Assembly (NCBI GenBank): GCA_021292165.1
Contig: CM037876.1
Location: 209,563,825 to 209,627,824, forward strand
Length of the DNA: 64,000 nt
Reading direction: 5' to 3'
Origin: Shinisaurus crocodilurus
Taxonomy: Eukaryota; Chordata; Lepidosauria; Squamata; Shinisauridae
Below the pieces are notes generated by a model. That model did not search any database. It had not been told where the DNA came from and saw nothing but the letters and a program-made list of their open reading frames with translations. The translations under genes were made by a program, and so were the position numbers. Positions 21,996 through 33,264 of the stretch are shown here, piece after piece (the stretch's first letter is position 1; each line of letters starts with the position of its first letter).

Positions 21996-22239
21996 GCATG
22001 AGTAGATCCCTGAAGACCTAGCCACTCAACATGACAAGGCCGGGGATCTGAGGGTGCAGGGCTGGTGCACATGGGGACATGGGGGGGGGAGGGCCAGCAT
22101 GCCCCATCCCTCTCCCCAGTTTTAACCTTCACATATTCTGGAGAATGTGTGAAGCGTGCTTTACTGCCCTCAAAATCCAGAATGGTAAAGTTGTTAATTT
22201 GTGTTTTGATTTAGCTATCCTTGGTTTTAATATTTGGAA
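21996..22239. other. Flank between L1 and DIRS
   Basis: Includes a G homopolymer at 22080-22090. No gene. Confidence 0.35.
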
Positions 22240-22244
22240 CTCCT

Positions 22245-22283
22245 TGTTCTTCTTTGTGGTCTCTGTGCATCACACATATGGGC
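22245..22283. repeat. DIRS inverted terminal segment, left
   Basis: gttcttctttgtggtctc through cacacatatgggc is the inverse of 28540-28580 with few mismatches. The outer part of the usual terminal repeat (the gcttacctgtaact motif) is missing at this end, so the left end appears shortened. Confidence 0.85.
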
Positions 22284-22577
22284 TCTGCGCCTGCACTGAG
22301 CTTGCTTTGGAAAATTCTAAATCTGTGGTAAAATGGGTGGGAGCCCCTCCCCCTCACGCCTGCTCCTGCCCATTCCCTAAGTTCCTCTTCGACCACCATT
22401 GCGACTGGTAGATCTTGGAGGTTCTTCTCTTTGTGACTCGGCTGAGTACTCTTCATATTCTTAATATTTCTTCATAAATTACTTCTTTTTTCCTCCTCTC
22501 TTGGACTATCTACAAATTTTTTTTTAAAAAAAACTTTTGCTCTCCTTCTCTTATCTCTTTTCTCTCTCAAAGGAGCA

Positions 22578-24981
22578 ATGACTTTAAAAGCTCCTTTTAG
22601 GAAATGTGTTAGCTGTGGGGCTAAATTACCCCCAGCCGATGGATATTCTTTGTGCCTCCTATGTTTGGGGCAAGGACATATAGTGGAGACCTGCCACCAT
22701 TATCAGGCCTTCACCAAACCGACAAGGAAGCAGAGGGTGTTAAAATTAAATATGGCCGTATGGCAGCAAATGCTTTCGGCAGCCGGGCCTTCAATGCCTC
22801 GCGCTACAACGGCTAAACCAAAGGCATCTCTAATGCACACTGCAGTAAAACAAACTCAATATGCAGAAGTTCCTGCAAAAAAGAAAAAATCCATAAGCAT
22901 CCTAAAGATGAGAAAAAGGAGAAAGAGACACTAGAGGTCCAGAAAAAGAAAACTAGAGGTCCAGAGTCTCTAACTAAGCCCGTCACTCCAGCCCAATCAG
23001 CAGTGAGTGTCGAGGCTTCGGAATCGGCCATCCACATTGAGCGCCCTGTCTCAAAGAAAAAAGACCCTTTGGCACCGAAAACCAGTGAACCTGCACCCAT
23101 GACTCCGTGGCGTGCATCAGTGTCAATAGCGCATGTGGCTTCAATCTCGGAGGGAGAGATCATGGATTCCCCTGTTAAAGTGGCAGAGTCATCATTACAG
23201 CTCCACCCTCTAAAAGAGGCAGTGCAAGGCACGGAGGCAGATCTTCTGATTCTAAGTCTCCCCACCGCTACAGAAGTCGATCTCGATTGGACTCCTCATC
23301 TAGGTACGTGTTCCTATCTCGAGAAAACTATTATCATCGGAGGCAATATAATAGTTCTACTCGGTATCGATCGCCTCCTCAATATCAAGAATATTACAGA
23401 TCTCCACGACATGACGTCGAGGTCGAGAGGAGACAGGGCTCATTTGACATCGATTTTCGGCATCCACGCCCAGAAGATTTCATCGACATCGAGCGAAGCA
23501 CTTGACACCGAGGACTACCGCTCGATATTGACTGTTGCTGTCGATATCGAAGCCATATCAACATCTAGCATCCTCGGCATTGAAGTCCTATTGATGTCGA
23601 GCGTCCTTGACATTGAAGCCCGGTCGACATCGAGCGTCCTCGACATTGAAGCCTGGTCGACGTCGAGCATCCTCGACATCAAAGCCTGGTCAACGTCGAG
23701 TGTCCTCGACATGAAGGAAGCCCAATTGATGCGAGATCACCACCGTTAAGTAGTGTGGCCGATGGCAAATCTCGGCATCAAGCTTGAAGATCTTTGTTTG
23801 ACACCGAACTGCCTCAGCGTCAATATACAACTTCTACTGTATAGCACATGAGACACCAACCATTCGGCCTCCATCTAAGCATCTGCCTCCCATGCAACAA
23901 GACTCCTTTTCTGACATGCCCTATTCAGATTTGGATTCAGTCATCTCCGGGTTACCAGATTCTTCACCAGACCTCCAGGTTGAGACGAAAGTTGCTGTTT
24001 TGCCAACAGAAAATCTTGGCACGTTTGCTGATCATATCTTAAGAATGACAGCATCCTTAGGAATAGAAACAATTATTGAATCGCGTGAGATTGATGATCC
24101 AGTTTACAACTTGTTACAATCAACTCAAACATCTCCCGCTTTAGTCCCCTACTTGCCAGTATTATTAAATATTGTCAAAAACACATGTAAAACCCCAGCT
24201 GCAATTCCACCTACGGGAAAACAATTAGAGTCACTCTACCATGTGCGCCATGAGGATGCAGAATTTCTATTTTCACACCCTGCTCCTAATTCTATTATTG
24301 TTCAATCGGCACAATCTACTACTGGCAAACAACACATATGCCAGTAGACCAAGAGGGGAAGAAGCTGGATACATGTGTCAGGCGTGTTTACTCTTCAAGC
24401 TCCCTAGGTCTCAGGGTTACCAGGCCATTATGGCACGATACCAACATTTTCTCACTGAGAAATTAGAGCACCTTTGTGAGGAGCTTCCAGAAGAGAAGTG
24501 GGACTTGGCACGGGTGCTACGCGCAGAGGCACGAAGTATAGCAACCCTGCAAATGAACAATGCCAGGCACCAGACTGATTGTCATGCGAGGTCTCTTATC
24601 AGTTCAGTTTCTCTTCTGCAGCATGCGTGGCTTCGTTCAACAATGCAAACAACGGATGTCAAAGCCCTCATTGAGAATCTCCCATTTGATGGGGAGGGTC
24701 TTTTTGACATCAAAGCTGATGACTCGCTGGATGCTGTCCAGAAGGCCAGGGTGAACACCCAGAAGATGGGTCTCGGTACTCTACCACGTCAAAAACAATA
24801 CAAAGTGCAGCAGTGGACCAGATTCCCGTCTTCCACAGCTCCCTTCCAGCCTCGTTTTCAACCAAGAGGCCAGGATCAGCGTTCATGTGACCGTCAACCT
24901 GCTGGACAAAAGAAACTGTTCCAACAGTCAAGGTACCAAGGCCCTAGGAAGGGTAATGTTTTTGGCAAATGGCGACTTTGA
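22578..24981 (+). pseudogene. DIRS gag-like ORF, broken
   Basis: Three pieces. 22578-22934 begins MTLKAPFRKCVSCGAKLPP and has a cysteine/histidine cluster (CVSCGAKL, CLLCLGQGHIVETC), as in DIRS gag N-termini. 22935-23890 is serine/arginine-type low-complexity sequence with a minisatellite and unclear frame. 23892-24347 (frame 3) and 24241-24981 (frame 1) give the gag core (LPDSSPDLQVET, IMARYQHFLTEKL, WLRSTMQTTDVKALIENLPF) and a basic C-terminus (PRFQPRGQDQRS). At least two frameshifts are needed to join them. Expected role: nucleic-acid-binding coat-like protein of the retrotransposon particle. Confidence 0.75.
23570..23715. repeat. 33-bp minisatellite inside the DIRS gag
   Basis: About 4.5 copies of a 33-bp unit containing cgagcgtcctcgacattg and gaagcctggtcga. 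It is translated in one frame as repeats of SSVLDIEAW, but this frame has no sign of selection. The unit length keeps the frame. Confidence 0.85.
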
Positions 24982-25052
24982 CTTCCTTTACCAATTGACT
25001 GTGACAAACTTGCTGGACTTGACTTTTTCACAGGACATGACAAAAACACGAC

Positions 25053-26969
25053 TTGACAAACTCACTGGACTTGACAACTGCATCGGACTTGACACCCACG
25101 ATCTCCTACACAGACAGACTGTCCGGGTACCTTCCGTCATGGCAATCCATCACGATGGACCGCTGGGTTCTCAACATCATCCAGCACGGGTACCAAATCG
25201 AGTTCAATGTCCTCCCTCCTTTTCTTGGCATTCGTACAACGCAGCCCACTTCACCACTGTTGGATGAGGTGGACGCTCTATTACAGAAGGGCATCATCCA
25301 GCCTGTCCACACACGTCATCTCCAGGAGGGGCCCTACTCCTGATATTTCACAGTGCCAAAGAAAGATGGAGGACTTCAGCTGATCCTGGACCTTCGACTA
25401 GTCAATTACTTCATTACAACGAAGAAATTCAGAATGGTCACCATCCAATCGATCCTGCCACTGCTTCGCAGGACTGATTGCTTTGTGTCCATTGACCTGC
25501 AGGACGCTTATTTTCACATTTCCATTCACAAAGACTGTCGAAAATATTTGAGGTTCAAGATAGGAGACGATGCTTACCAGTTTGTGGTTCTCCCGTTTGG
25601 GCTCTCCATCTCATCCAGAGTGTTTATGAAATGCATGGCTGTAGTCTGCGCGAGTCTCCAGGCCAAGAGGATCAGGATTTTTCCCTATCTTGACAACTGG
25701 CTAGTCGTCGATTCATCCAGACTTTGCCTTCAGTCTGCACTTCGGACAACCCTGACCATGCTAGATGACCTGGGCTTGGGTCTCAACATCAAAAAGTCAG
25801 TCCTCAATCCTGCAAAAGAAATAAAATTTATAGGAGCAGATCTCAATGCGACACAAGGCCAGGCATTTCTACCTCACGACAGAGTAGACAAGATACTTAC
25901 CATCTCAAAAAAACCCATATCGAGCTCGTTCACCCTCAGCGAGATTGATCCAACGTCTTCTCGGCCATATGGCATCCACCGTACAAGTAATACGTTATGC
26001 CCGCCTTCACATGAGAACCCTTCAGAACTGGTTCATCCGCTCATTCGACCTGCAAAGGCAGTCGCCTTCCACTCGCCTCTCCATCCCACGGAACATCAAA
26101 GCATCTCTGCTGTGGTGGATGGACAAAAGAAATCTAATCAAAGGAGTACTTTTTCATCCATTGTCTCCAACAAGGATTTTGACTACAGGTGCCTCCCTCC
26201 TGGGATGGGGACCGCATTGTGCAGGCCACACAGCTCAGAGCACTTGGAACTCTGTCAAGCGCAAGATGCACATCAACATGTTAGAGCTGATGGCGGTGTG
26301 GAATGCTATGAAAGCACTGGAGACTCTTCTTTGCAACCAGCACATCCAGGTTGTCACAGGCAATATGACAGTCGTTGCCTACCTCAAAAAAGAGGGTGGA
26401 ATGAGGTCGATGCAACTGACAAGACTGACCCTCAGAATTTTCAACTGGACAATTCAAAGATCCATGTTGCTCGTGCGATTCATGTCGCAGGGAAAGGCAA
26501 CACACTGGTGGATTCTCTAAGCAGAGTCTCCCTGCAATCACACGAGTGGAAACTGAATCCAGAGATTCACAGTTGGATCTTCTCGATCTGGGGTCAAATG
26601 GAAGTAGACCTATTTGCCACTTCCGAGAACATGGCCTGTCACCTTTTTGCAGCAGAGCAGCGTCGGATCCCTGACTCCATTACAGACACCTTCATGATGA
26701 AGTGGTCAGGTCATCTGTTCTACATCTTCCCACCTCTTCCTCTGTTGACATGAGTCATCTTGAAAATCTGGAGCGACAGAGCAGACTGCATTCTTGTGGC
26801 ACCATGGTGGCCAAGACAACTGTGGTTCCCTCAACTTCTGCACCTCTCCAGAGGGGAATATCAGTCGCTCCCGATCATGCCAACGCTGCTGACACAGGCT
26901 AAGGGCAACATCCAACACCCAGATCTGAAGAGCCTGGCGTTAATGGCATGGCGGATTCGATGTTGCTAG
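25053..26969 (+). pseudogene. DIRS reverse transcriptase / RNase H ORF, broken
   Basis: RT: VPKKDGGLQLILDLRLVN, FVSIDLQDAYFHISIHK, LRFKIGDDAYQFVVLPFGL and FPYLDNWLV. The catalytic YLDD is YLDN (codon 25695-25697). RNase H in frame 1 (25945-26520): TTGASLLGWGPHCAG, INMLELMAVWNAM and VVTGNMTVVAYLKKEGG, where both expected Asp residues of TDAS and TDN are Gly (26188-26190 and 26359-26361); the second DIRS copy keeps Asp at both. The frame then returns to 3 (DSLSRVSLQ, VDLFATSENM, VAPWWPRQLWF). Stops lie at about 25341 (GPYS*YFTVPKK) and 26751, both likely CGA to TGA. The element cannot copy itself. Confidence 0.92.
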
Positions 26970-27990
26970 TGCAAGATTTACCATCCACAATACATGACAT
27001 CCTGCAAGCTGCCCGTAAACCATCGACAAGAGCATCTTATGCTAGGAAGTGGCTGGATTTTACCAAATTCACTACTGCATGCGGACAAGATCCTAAAACC
27101 TGCTCGGTTTGGACTGTCCTTGAATATCTTAACACCCTGATGGTGCAAGGTTTGAAATTATCCTCCATAAGGGTATACTTGTTAGCATATTCAGCCAATA
27201 GACCCTACGTTACCGCAGGTTCAATAATCACACACCAGTTGGTGAAACAGTTCTTGAAAGGATTGAAGAACATCATTCCTCCAATCAGGCATTTGGTGCC
27301 GGGCTGGGATCTGCCACTAGTGCTACGCGCACTCACGCAAAAGCCATTTGAGTCGCTAGCTACTGTTGATCACCGGCTTCTCACGTGGAAAATAGCCTTT
27401 CTGATTGCCATAACATCTGCAAGGAGATCTGGCGAACTCTGTGCGCTCAGAGTAGACTCACCTTTATGGTGTTTCATAAAGACAAAGTGATTGTACGTCC
27501 GGATCTCACTTTCATACCAAAAGTGGTTACAGAATTCCATACAGGACAGGACATAGTACTGCCAACTTTTTTCCAAAACCCGTCCTCTGATTTAGAACGG
27601 AGAATGCATACACTAGATGTCCGCCGTGCCTTGGCTTTTTACAAAGAACGAACGGTTTCTTTTCGACAAACATCTCAGCTGTTCATCTGTTATGGTGGCA
27701 AATCACTGGGACTACCTGTATCTAAACAGAGATTTGCCAAATGGATTTTGGAAACAATTGAACTGGCATACCAACTTGCACAGAAGGCATTGCCAGTGAC
27801 AGGAAAAGCAGATTATACCTGAGCACAATCAACGTCCGTGGCGTTTCGGAAACGCATCGCTTTACCAAAGCTCTGCAGAGCAGTGACCTGGACATCAGTG
27901 TCCATCAGTGTTCATCAAGCATTATAGACTTGATCTTCGAGCTCGGGAAGTAACGCCTTTGGAAGGGCAGTCCTCTCATTGGTGTTGCAC
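26948..27990 (+). pseudogene. DIRS tyrosine recombinase, first copy
   Basis: Starts inside the end of the RT/RNase H frame, as in other DIRS elements. N-terminal core-binding part: ARKPSTRASYARKWLDF and SSIRVYLLAYSANRPYV. Catalytic part: ITSARRSGELCALRV (first Arg), then a frameshift near 27480, PDLTFIPKVVTEFH, DVRRALAFYKERTVSF and QLFICYGGKSLGLPVS. The stop at about 27820 is followed by a scrambled HxxR region, AVTWTSV, and in another frame FIKHYRLDLRARE with the tyrosine at 27923-27925. The role would be integration of circular DIRS DNA. It is inactive through frameshifts. Confidence 0.88.
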
Positions 27991-28005
27991 TGACGTATGC
28001 CGCCA

Positions 28006-28500
28006 ACCCACCGGCCAGACATCACCTTTCTTCCGATAGTTGTGTCAGAGTTTCACCTGAACCAGGACATTGTTTTACCAGCTTTCTTTCCTTCACCTTT
28101 GAGCTCGATAGAAAGGACGAATCCATACAGATGTCAGGAGGGCTTTAGCCTTCTATAAGGCTCAGACAGAATCAATTCGCCGGTCCCAGCAACTCTTCAT
28201 CTGCAATAGGCATAGGAATGAGGGTCTTCCGGTATCATCACAATGGTTTGCAGCTTGGGTCGTGCACGCTATCAATCTCGCATATGAGCTCACTGGGCTG
28301 CCGTGATACTGTGACCGCTCACTCTACGAGAGGTGTTGCAACCTCAGTGGCGTTTGGCCAAGGGGTCCCTCTGGCTGAGCTGTGTCAAGCTGTGACATGG
28401 TCTACTCCATCGACCTTCATTCAGCACTATCACTTAGATGTACGAGCTCGAGCAGACTGTGGGTTCAGCAGAGCCGTCCTTTCATCGCTTTTGCAGTGAT
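28006..28500 (+). pseudogene. Second, tandem copy of the DIRS YR C-terminal half
   Basis: After the first YR ends, the sequence restarts at RPDITFLPIVVSEFHLN, then DVRRALAFYKAQT (by frame change), QLFICN, VTAHSTRGVATSVAFGQG with an intact HxxR (His codon 28320), AVTWSTPSTFIQHYHLD with Tyr at 28428-28430, and a normal C-terminus ending at 28500. It is diverged from the first copy (HLNQDIVLPAF against HTGQDIVLPTF), so it comes from another DIRS lineage rather than a recent duplication. Confidence 0.85.
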
Positions 28501-28539
28501 GACACCAACCTACCTCTAGGTAAGTCAGCTTGGTAAATT

Positions 28540-28580
28540 GCCCATATGTGTGAGGCACAGAGACCATGAAGAAGAAGAAC
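28540..28580. repeat. DIRS inverted terminal segment, right
   Basis: gcccatatgtgtgaggc through agaagaagaac pairs with 22245-22283. It is followed by aggttgcttacctgtaact and gagtggtcatctgtgc, the outer terminal repeat. Confidence 0.85.
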
Positions 28581-28725
28581 AGGTTGCTTACCTGTAACTG
28601 GTTCTTTGAGTGGTCATCTGTGCATTCACACAACCCACCCACCGTCCCCGCTTCAGTGTCACTACTGATATCGATGGGGCCAACTGAAACAGTTAGACTG
28701 TCGGTATCGATGTTGATCTCTGTAT

Positions 28726-28997
28726 CTATGGACTTTGAAGAAGCCCGAGTGCAAGGTGAAAGGGAGAAACGTGCTAAGTGAAAAGCACGTCAAACGAACC
28801 CTTTACAGCACCATCTTTCATCTGGTAACCTGTGTCCTCACTGTGGGAAGCTGTGTGGATCTAGAATTGGCCTCCACAGTCACTTACGGACCCATCGCTA
28901 GAGTCTAAACAATTTTTTAAAGAATTTCCTCTTTTTATAATTTTCTTTTTGTAATTTTATCCTGGAAGACAATCTTACTCAGTCACAAGTGATCGCC
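28726..28997 (+). mobile_element. Family A LINE 3' end (zinc-finger C-terminus and 3' UTR)
   Basis: 5'-truncated fragment. The frame EEARVQGEREKRAK, KARQTNPLQHH, CPHCGKLCGSRIG, SHLRTHR then stop shows that family A proteins end in a CCHH zinc finger. The 3' UTR ends tatcctggaagacaatc, ttactcagtcacaag, tgatcgcc, as at 43703-43788. A (TATG)n tail follows. One in-frame stop lies in the basic stretch. Confidence 0.8.
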
Positions 28998-29020
28998 TAT
29001 GTATGTATGTATGTATGTAT
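28998..29020. repeat. (TATG)n microsatellite
   Basis: Five to six TATG units at the junction between the family A 3' end and the antisense L2 3' end. Confidence 0.9.
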
Positions 29021-29740
29021 ACCACTCCACATCTAAGTAGATTCTGGAGCGGTGAACAATAAAAAGATAAAAAGAGATAAAAGAAACAAAAACAATACAT
29101 TGAAAACAAGGTAACATTACAATGGTGGTTGGACAGCAGAGAAGGCTTCCCAGAACAAGGAGGTCTTCAGCAGGTGCCAAAAGCAGCACAGTGTCAGAGC
29201 CTGCCTGGCCTCCAGAGGCAGGGAGTTCCACAGAAATGGAGCCGCGACACTGAAGGCTTTTCTCCTGGTGGACTCCAGTCAGGCCAAAGGTCCATGAGGA
29301 ACCACCAGGAGCATGCCATCTGATGACCTCAGTGGCTGGGCAGGTTGGTACAGGAGGAGGTTCTCTCTCAGGTAACCTGTTCCAAGTTGTTTTGGGCTTT
29401 GTACACAAGTACCAGAACCTTAAACCTGACCTGGTAGTGAATAGGTAGCCAGTGCAGTTCCTTCACCAAAGGAGTTGCATGCTGAAAAGGGGCAGCTCCT
29501 GACAACAGCAGAGCTGCTGCATTCCACACTAGCTCCAGCTTCCGGTGCAGCCTTAAGGGTAGCCCTACATAGAGCGCATTGCAGTCATCCAATCTTGAGG
29601 TTACTATCACCTGTATCACTGTGGCCAAGCTATCCCTCTCCAGGAGAGGCTGTAGCTGGCAAACCAATCAAAGATGGTAAAAGGCACTCTGAGCCGCCAC
29701 AATCACTCGGGATTGCCTAAGAATAACATCTGTAAAATGT
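29021..29740 (-). pseudogene. L2-clade LINE 3' part, antisense
   Basis: The minus frame 29667 to 29368 reads VTSRLDDCNALYVGLPLR, LVWNAAALLLSGAAPFQH, ELHWLPIHYQVRFKVLVL and YKAQNNL, the conserved post-RT domain of L2/CR1 elements. A frameshift near 29370 leads into the decayed C-terminus and 3' UTR down to 29021. It is 5'-truncated at about 29740. It is more similar to the 51440 fragment (YKALNNLGPKYLKERLF) than to the 33030 element. Confidence 0.85.
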
Positions 29741-30349
29741 CTAGATGAGTTCTAAATAGTGAAAGTAGACTGCTGTTGAAAGACTGTTATGAGGTCTGAA
29801 ACAGGCTCCAGAAGTAGAGTTTGAGAATAAAACAAAGTTGTAAAGAAGTTCCCCCCCTAGTTCCTTTGTAAGATAGTAATTCTTTCCCAATAAATGCACT
29901 TTGCAAAGCTATAAACACAATTGGTCCACTCATTTCCTTGCGCATACATAAACCCTTCCTATTCACTGGAGTAAAAATAGCAGCCCTATACTTGTGTCAC
30001 TTTCTGCACTTGGAGCTCTCTGTGTCTGAAAATGAAGGGGGAGCACCCTTATGCACTGTGTTAGGGCTCACGTGAGGAGGCTGCTTCTGGCAGCTAATTT
30101 GGAGTGTCATGAAAGGGCAGTAAATGGTTAGTTAATTTATTATTGTTGTATTTTTACTTTTAGGAAGGCAGAGAGAAGCTTATGGAATTTTCTGCCTCAG
30201 GTGCCAAAATATGTTGGCCAGCCTTGGGTACTATGTACCTTGACTGGGACAGCTGGGGGTGGGGCGCATTGCTGCTCCATCTCAGACAGCAAAATGTCTT
30301 GGGCTAGCCCTGTCTCGGTGCACTGCTGTGCTTGTAGAGCCCCAAGTTA
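29741..30349. other. No gene or repeat recognised
   Basis: Unique-looking sequence without ORFs of note. Confidence 0.4.
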
Positions 30350-30377
30350 AATATATATATATATATATATATATATA
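30350..30377. repeat. (AT)n microsatellite
   Basis: Fourteen AT units, followed by a short GT-rich run. Confidence 0.95.
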
Positions 30378-31956
30378 GTGTGTATGTGTGTGTCTGAATA
30401 TGGAAGGTCAGTCAGGAATTAGAGAAATGTGATGAAACATTTAAGCCAGGCCTGCTTACTTTGTGACTTGTTAAAGAGCTCAGCCATGATGGCTTTATGT
30501 ACATGCAAGCTTTGCATTTTATATTTTTGGTTGGCATCAACCTGGCACATTGGCTAAAGTATTCATTTTATTCTGAGAAAGGCAGCAAATGGCTTGAAGG
30601 CTGCCAGGTATGAGAGAGCCCTGAATAGTAGCAAGGGGGCTATTACCTAATTACCTATGTGTGTCTTCTATTGATGAAATAAAAGGAAGTTGGCCCCATG
30701 GAAGCTTTGGATACATGCAAATATCCACCTGACTATTAGGCCATCACCCCAGCTAGACAACCCACGAGGGTACCTTTTAATTTGGCCAATCCAGAGTAAG
30801 AAATCTGGGCCAGCGTGGATAGATCAGCTGGTTAAAGCATCACTTGGGCATCTCTTGTGATACTCTTTTGTTTTGTATGTGTCTACCTGTCTTCCAGATG
30901 CATGACTTTTGTAATGCTCAGTCAGATAGCTCCATCTCATTCCAGTAGCCAGGAACCTCATTGAGGTTGCCTTTCATTCACAAGAGTCAAGTTATTGATC
31001 TGTTCTACCCCATCTTGAGTTCAGTCCAGAGCCACTGATCCTTTTGTACCCTTTGTTTTGAAGTCTATAACTACCTTGAATTTGGGTACCCAGTGCTTGT
31101 TCTTGCTGATCTCCTCAATCATGGGACTCAGTGTGGACAGACTCACTGTTGTGCTGCTCTAAGATCAGTCTGGGGTTCGATTGATTGTCAAGCCTGTTTC
31201 TCGTGATCCTTTCTAGCACTCTCCCTTCCTTACTGTGGTGCCCTTTTCCATGTTTCCAGTTCCAAAGTTCTTCTTTCTCCCATATCCATTTGAAGCTCCT
31301 CTCTGCCTTGTTGTCCTGCTCAGGCTGGGTCAGACTCAGTATTGAGGTAATTGAGGGGTAAATACAAAGGCAGGTCAATAATCAGGCAAAGCTCAAAGGC
31401 ACAGTTTTATCAGGGAAGTAGATGGTTTCCAGAAGTGAGGTCTGAGGTGCAGCTAAAGTAAAAATCTAGATCAAGCAAGTGAAAACACAGACAAGAAGCA
31501 GAGTCAGGCAGGAGTCCAATGGTCAGTAGCAGGGAGGTCCAAACACAAGGCAAGGTCAAGGAAATGAGTACAAGCGCTGGAAGCTGAGGTAAGGTATGGT
31601 TTGCAGCAGCTCTCAAGTTCCAACTGTGAGCAGATATAGCCAGAGCTTCCAGAGCCCCACCCAGGACTCAGCTGAAGTTTATCACAGGCTTGTGTAAAAA
31701 GTTCTCATAGGGAGGACCCTACTCATGAGGAGGGCTGGTTGATGTGGTTCTGAAGCATGCACTTCACCTCTGGGTGGTGGTCTTGAAGGCGCGCGAGGAA
31801 AAGCAGAGCGCCTCGCATTAGTGAGATGGAAGATTTAGAATCCTATTCCCGTGTGCAGACGCCCATAAATCCACACACAGAAGTTCAGATCTGTCTCTCC
31901 CACTCCCAGCGCAGCACATCCAGCGTATCGGATGTCAGCCAGCTCAGCTTCCTCCT
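30378..31956. other. Mostly unclassified; possible LTR/other retroelement debris
   Basis: No gene. At about 30817-30832 gatagatcagctgg with taaagcat resembles a tRNA A box, but no B box follows, so a SINE is not supported. From about 31380 to 31620 purine-rich degenerate repeats (aggtcaagg, caggagtcc, gtccaaacac) look like the low-complexity part of an LTR or similar element, without clear ends. Confidence 0.3.
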
Positions 31957-32426
31957 GTTTGCAGATTCCAGTAATAAGGAAATAACTCTGTAAACTCCAC
32001 AGGTCTATTTACTACCTGTTTATTTACTTTAGCAAGTATATTCTACAGAGCATACATCTCCTAGTTACAGTCCATGTGCAGAGTATAATGCATAGCAAGC
32101 ATTTAATCCAGTGGAGCAAGGTGTTTACTCCACCTCAGCTAAGACATTACATGATTGCATTTAGTCCAGCAGAAGACAAGAGAGTGAAGAAGAGAGAACA
32201 GTTCAACATCTCTCCAAAATGGCTACAGACAGAGAAAAACAACAAGTCAGTACGTCATCAGAACATACAAACCACGTGACCAGCTCGTATTTCTTTCACA
32301 CCTACTTTTCCCATGAGAAACACACAGGAAGTAGGAGACAAAACATAACTTGTTTACCAGCCATTCTGTTCCTTTCATTTGTAAACATTGTGCCACAGCT
32401 GGTGATTGTGATACATGTCACAACAG
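31957..32426 (-). mobile_element. LTR-like sequence, minus strand
   Basis: On the minus strand it starts tgttgtgacatgtatcac and ends near atctgcaaaca, a TG...CA form. It has a polyadenylation-like gtaaataaacagg about 65 bp before that end, and ggtcacgtggtttgta upstream. No matching second LTR, TSD or primer-binding site was found. The internal region may be 31640-31956 or missing. Confidence 0.4.
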
Positions 32427-33029
32427 GTCTGTGCCTCTACCTTCTGGCGCCAGTGTGTTCTAGGGCTAGGCAGATGCTCGGCCTCCTCAGCTTCTGTAGG
32501 TGATGTATGGTCCTCAGGGGCCTTGTCCAGGGGTTCCTCAGTGTCCACCAGTACTGGAAGACCTGGTGTATCTTCCATGGAGGTGCTAGGAGTGCCAGTG
32601 TCAAGATAATGAACTCATTGGACTCTGTGGTCTCAGAATCATCATCCAATGAGTCATCCTGGCCTGGGTCAGTCATGACAGCTGGAAACCTGACACTTGT
32701 TTGCCCAGATAGATCCATTGTCTTGTATACCCAGATAAGAGTTTCACACCCTGGTAAAGTGCCCATTGAATTTTTCAAGATAGCTTCCACATGGGGTGTA
32801 GCCTTACACCAAACTGCACGTTCATTACGTTGCCTTGATGAGGATCCATGTCTTGTAGAAGGGTGTGCCATTCCCTCTCAGTTGCCGACTCTGAATCCAA
32901 TGGTTTATTCATTTGGTGGTCATGTGGGGAATCTTGGGCATTGTGCCAAGGTTGTCCTAGGGTCTCAATTCAAATGCAACCAACAATGTTCCCATACCCA
33001 TAGCTAATTTCCCTCCCTTGCCTCATTTC
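32427..33029. other. Unclassified; decayed ORF on the minus strand
   Basis: A minus frame from 32871 gives about 100 codons with a basic start (SSSRQRNER) and an acidic patch (QDDSLDDDSETTE) before losing sense. It may be a remnant of a transposon-encoded protein but matches nothing I recognise. Confidence 0.3.
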
Positions 33030-33264
33030 CCTAGTTCCCTTGCCTTTCTCTGTGTTTATTTTCCTCTGAGTAGTTGGGGCCTAAGGAGAAGCCCCATTTT
33101 AGGCTCTCTGTTCTAAATTCTGTTTTCTCGACCAAATTGTTTTAGCTCCGAGGTACCTAATAATGGCTTAGCCAGCTGTTTAGCCTTCTCAACATTGCCT
33201 CCCGCCTCTTCTGGCTCTGTTTTCTTCTCTTTCTCCTAATATTTCTCCAGATCCTTCCCCTTTC

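Larger units (their letters stand above)
22240..28725 (+). mobile_element. DIRS-type YR retrotransposon, nearly complete but inactive
   Basis: Ordered gag-like, RT, RNase H and tyrosine recombinase (YR) regions on one strand, with no integrase or aspartic protease, identify the DIRS order. Inverted terminal segments are at 22245-22283 and 28540-28580. The right end has the gttgcttacctgtaact motif and gagtggtcatctgtgc, shared with the second copy at 54430-54750. Damage includes several frameshifts, stops at about 25341 and 26751, and altered RT and RNase H catalytic residues. The 3' half contains two YR C-terminal segments in tandem. It is followed directly by a family A LINE 3' fragment. Confidence 0.92.

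Noticed and set aside
23003..23749. A 248-codon ORF with SSVLDIEAW repeats
   Set aside because: It is one frame of the DIRS gag low-complexity region and its 33-bp minisatellite. The opposite strand is open too, and the gag core is in other frames.
30817..30832. A tRNA gene or SINE head
   Set aside because: An A-box-like stretch is present, but no B box follows and no cloverleaf can be formed.
32437..32871. A 144-codon minus-strand ORF as a host gene
   Set aside because: Basic and acidic patches but no domain, no start context or splice support. It lies between LTR-like and L2 sequence, so transposon debris is more likely.
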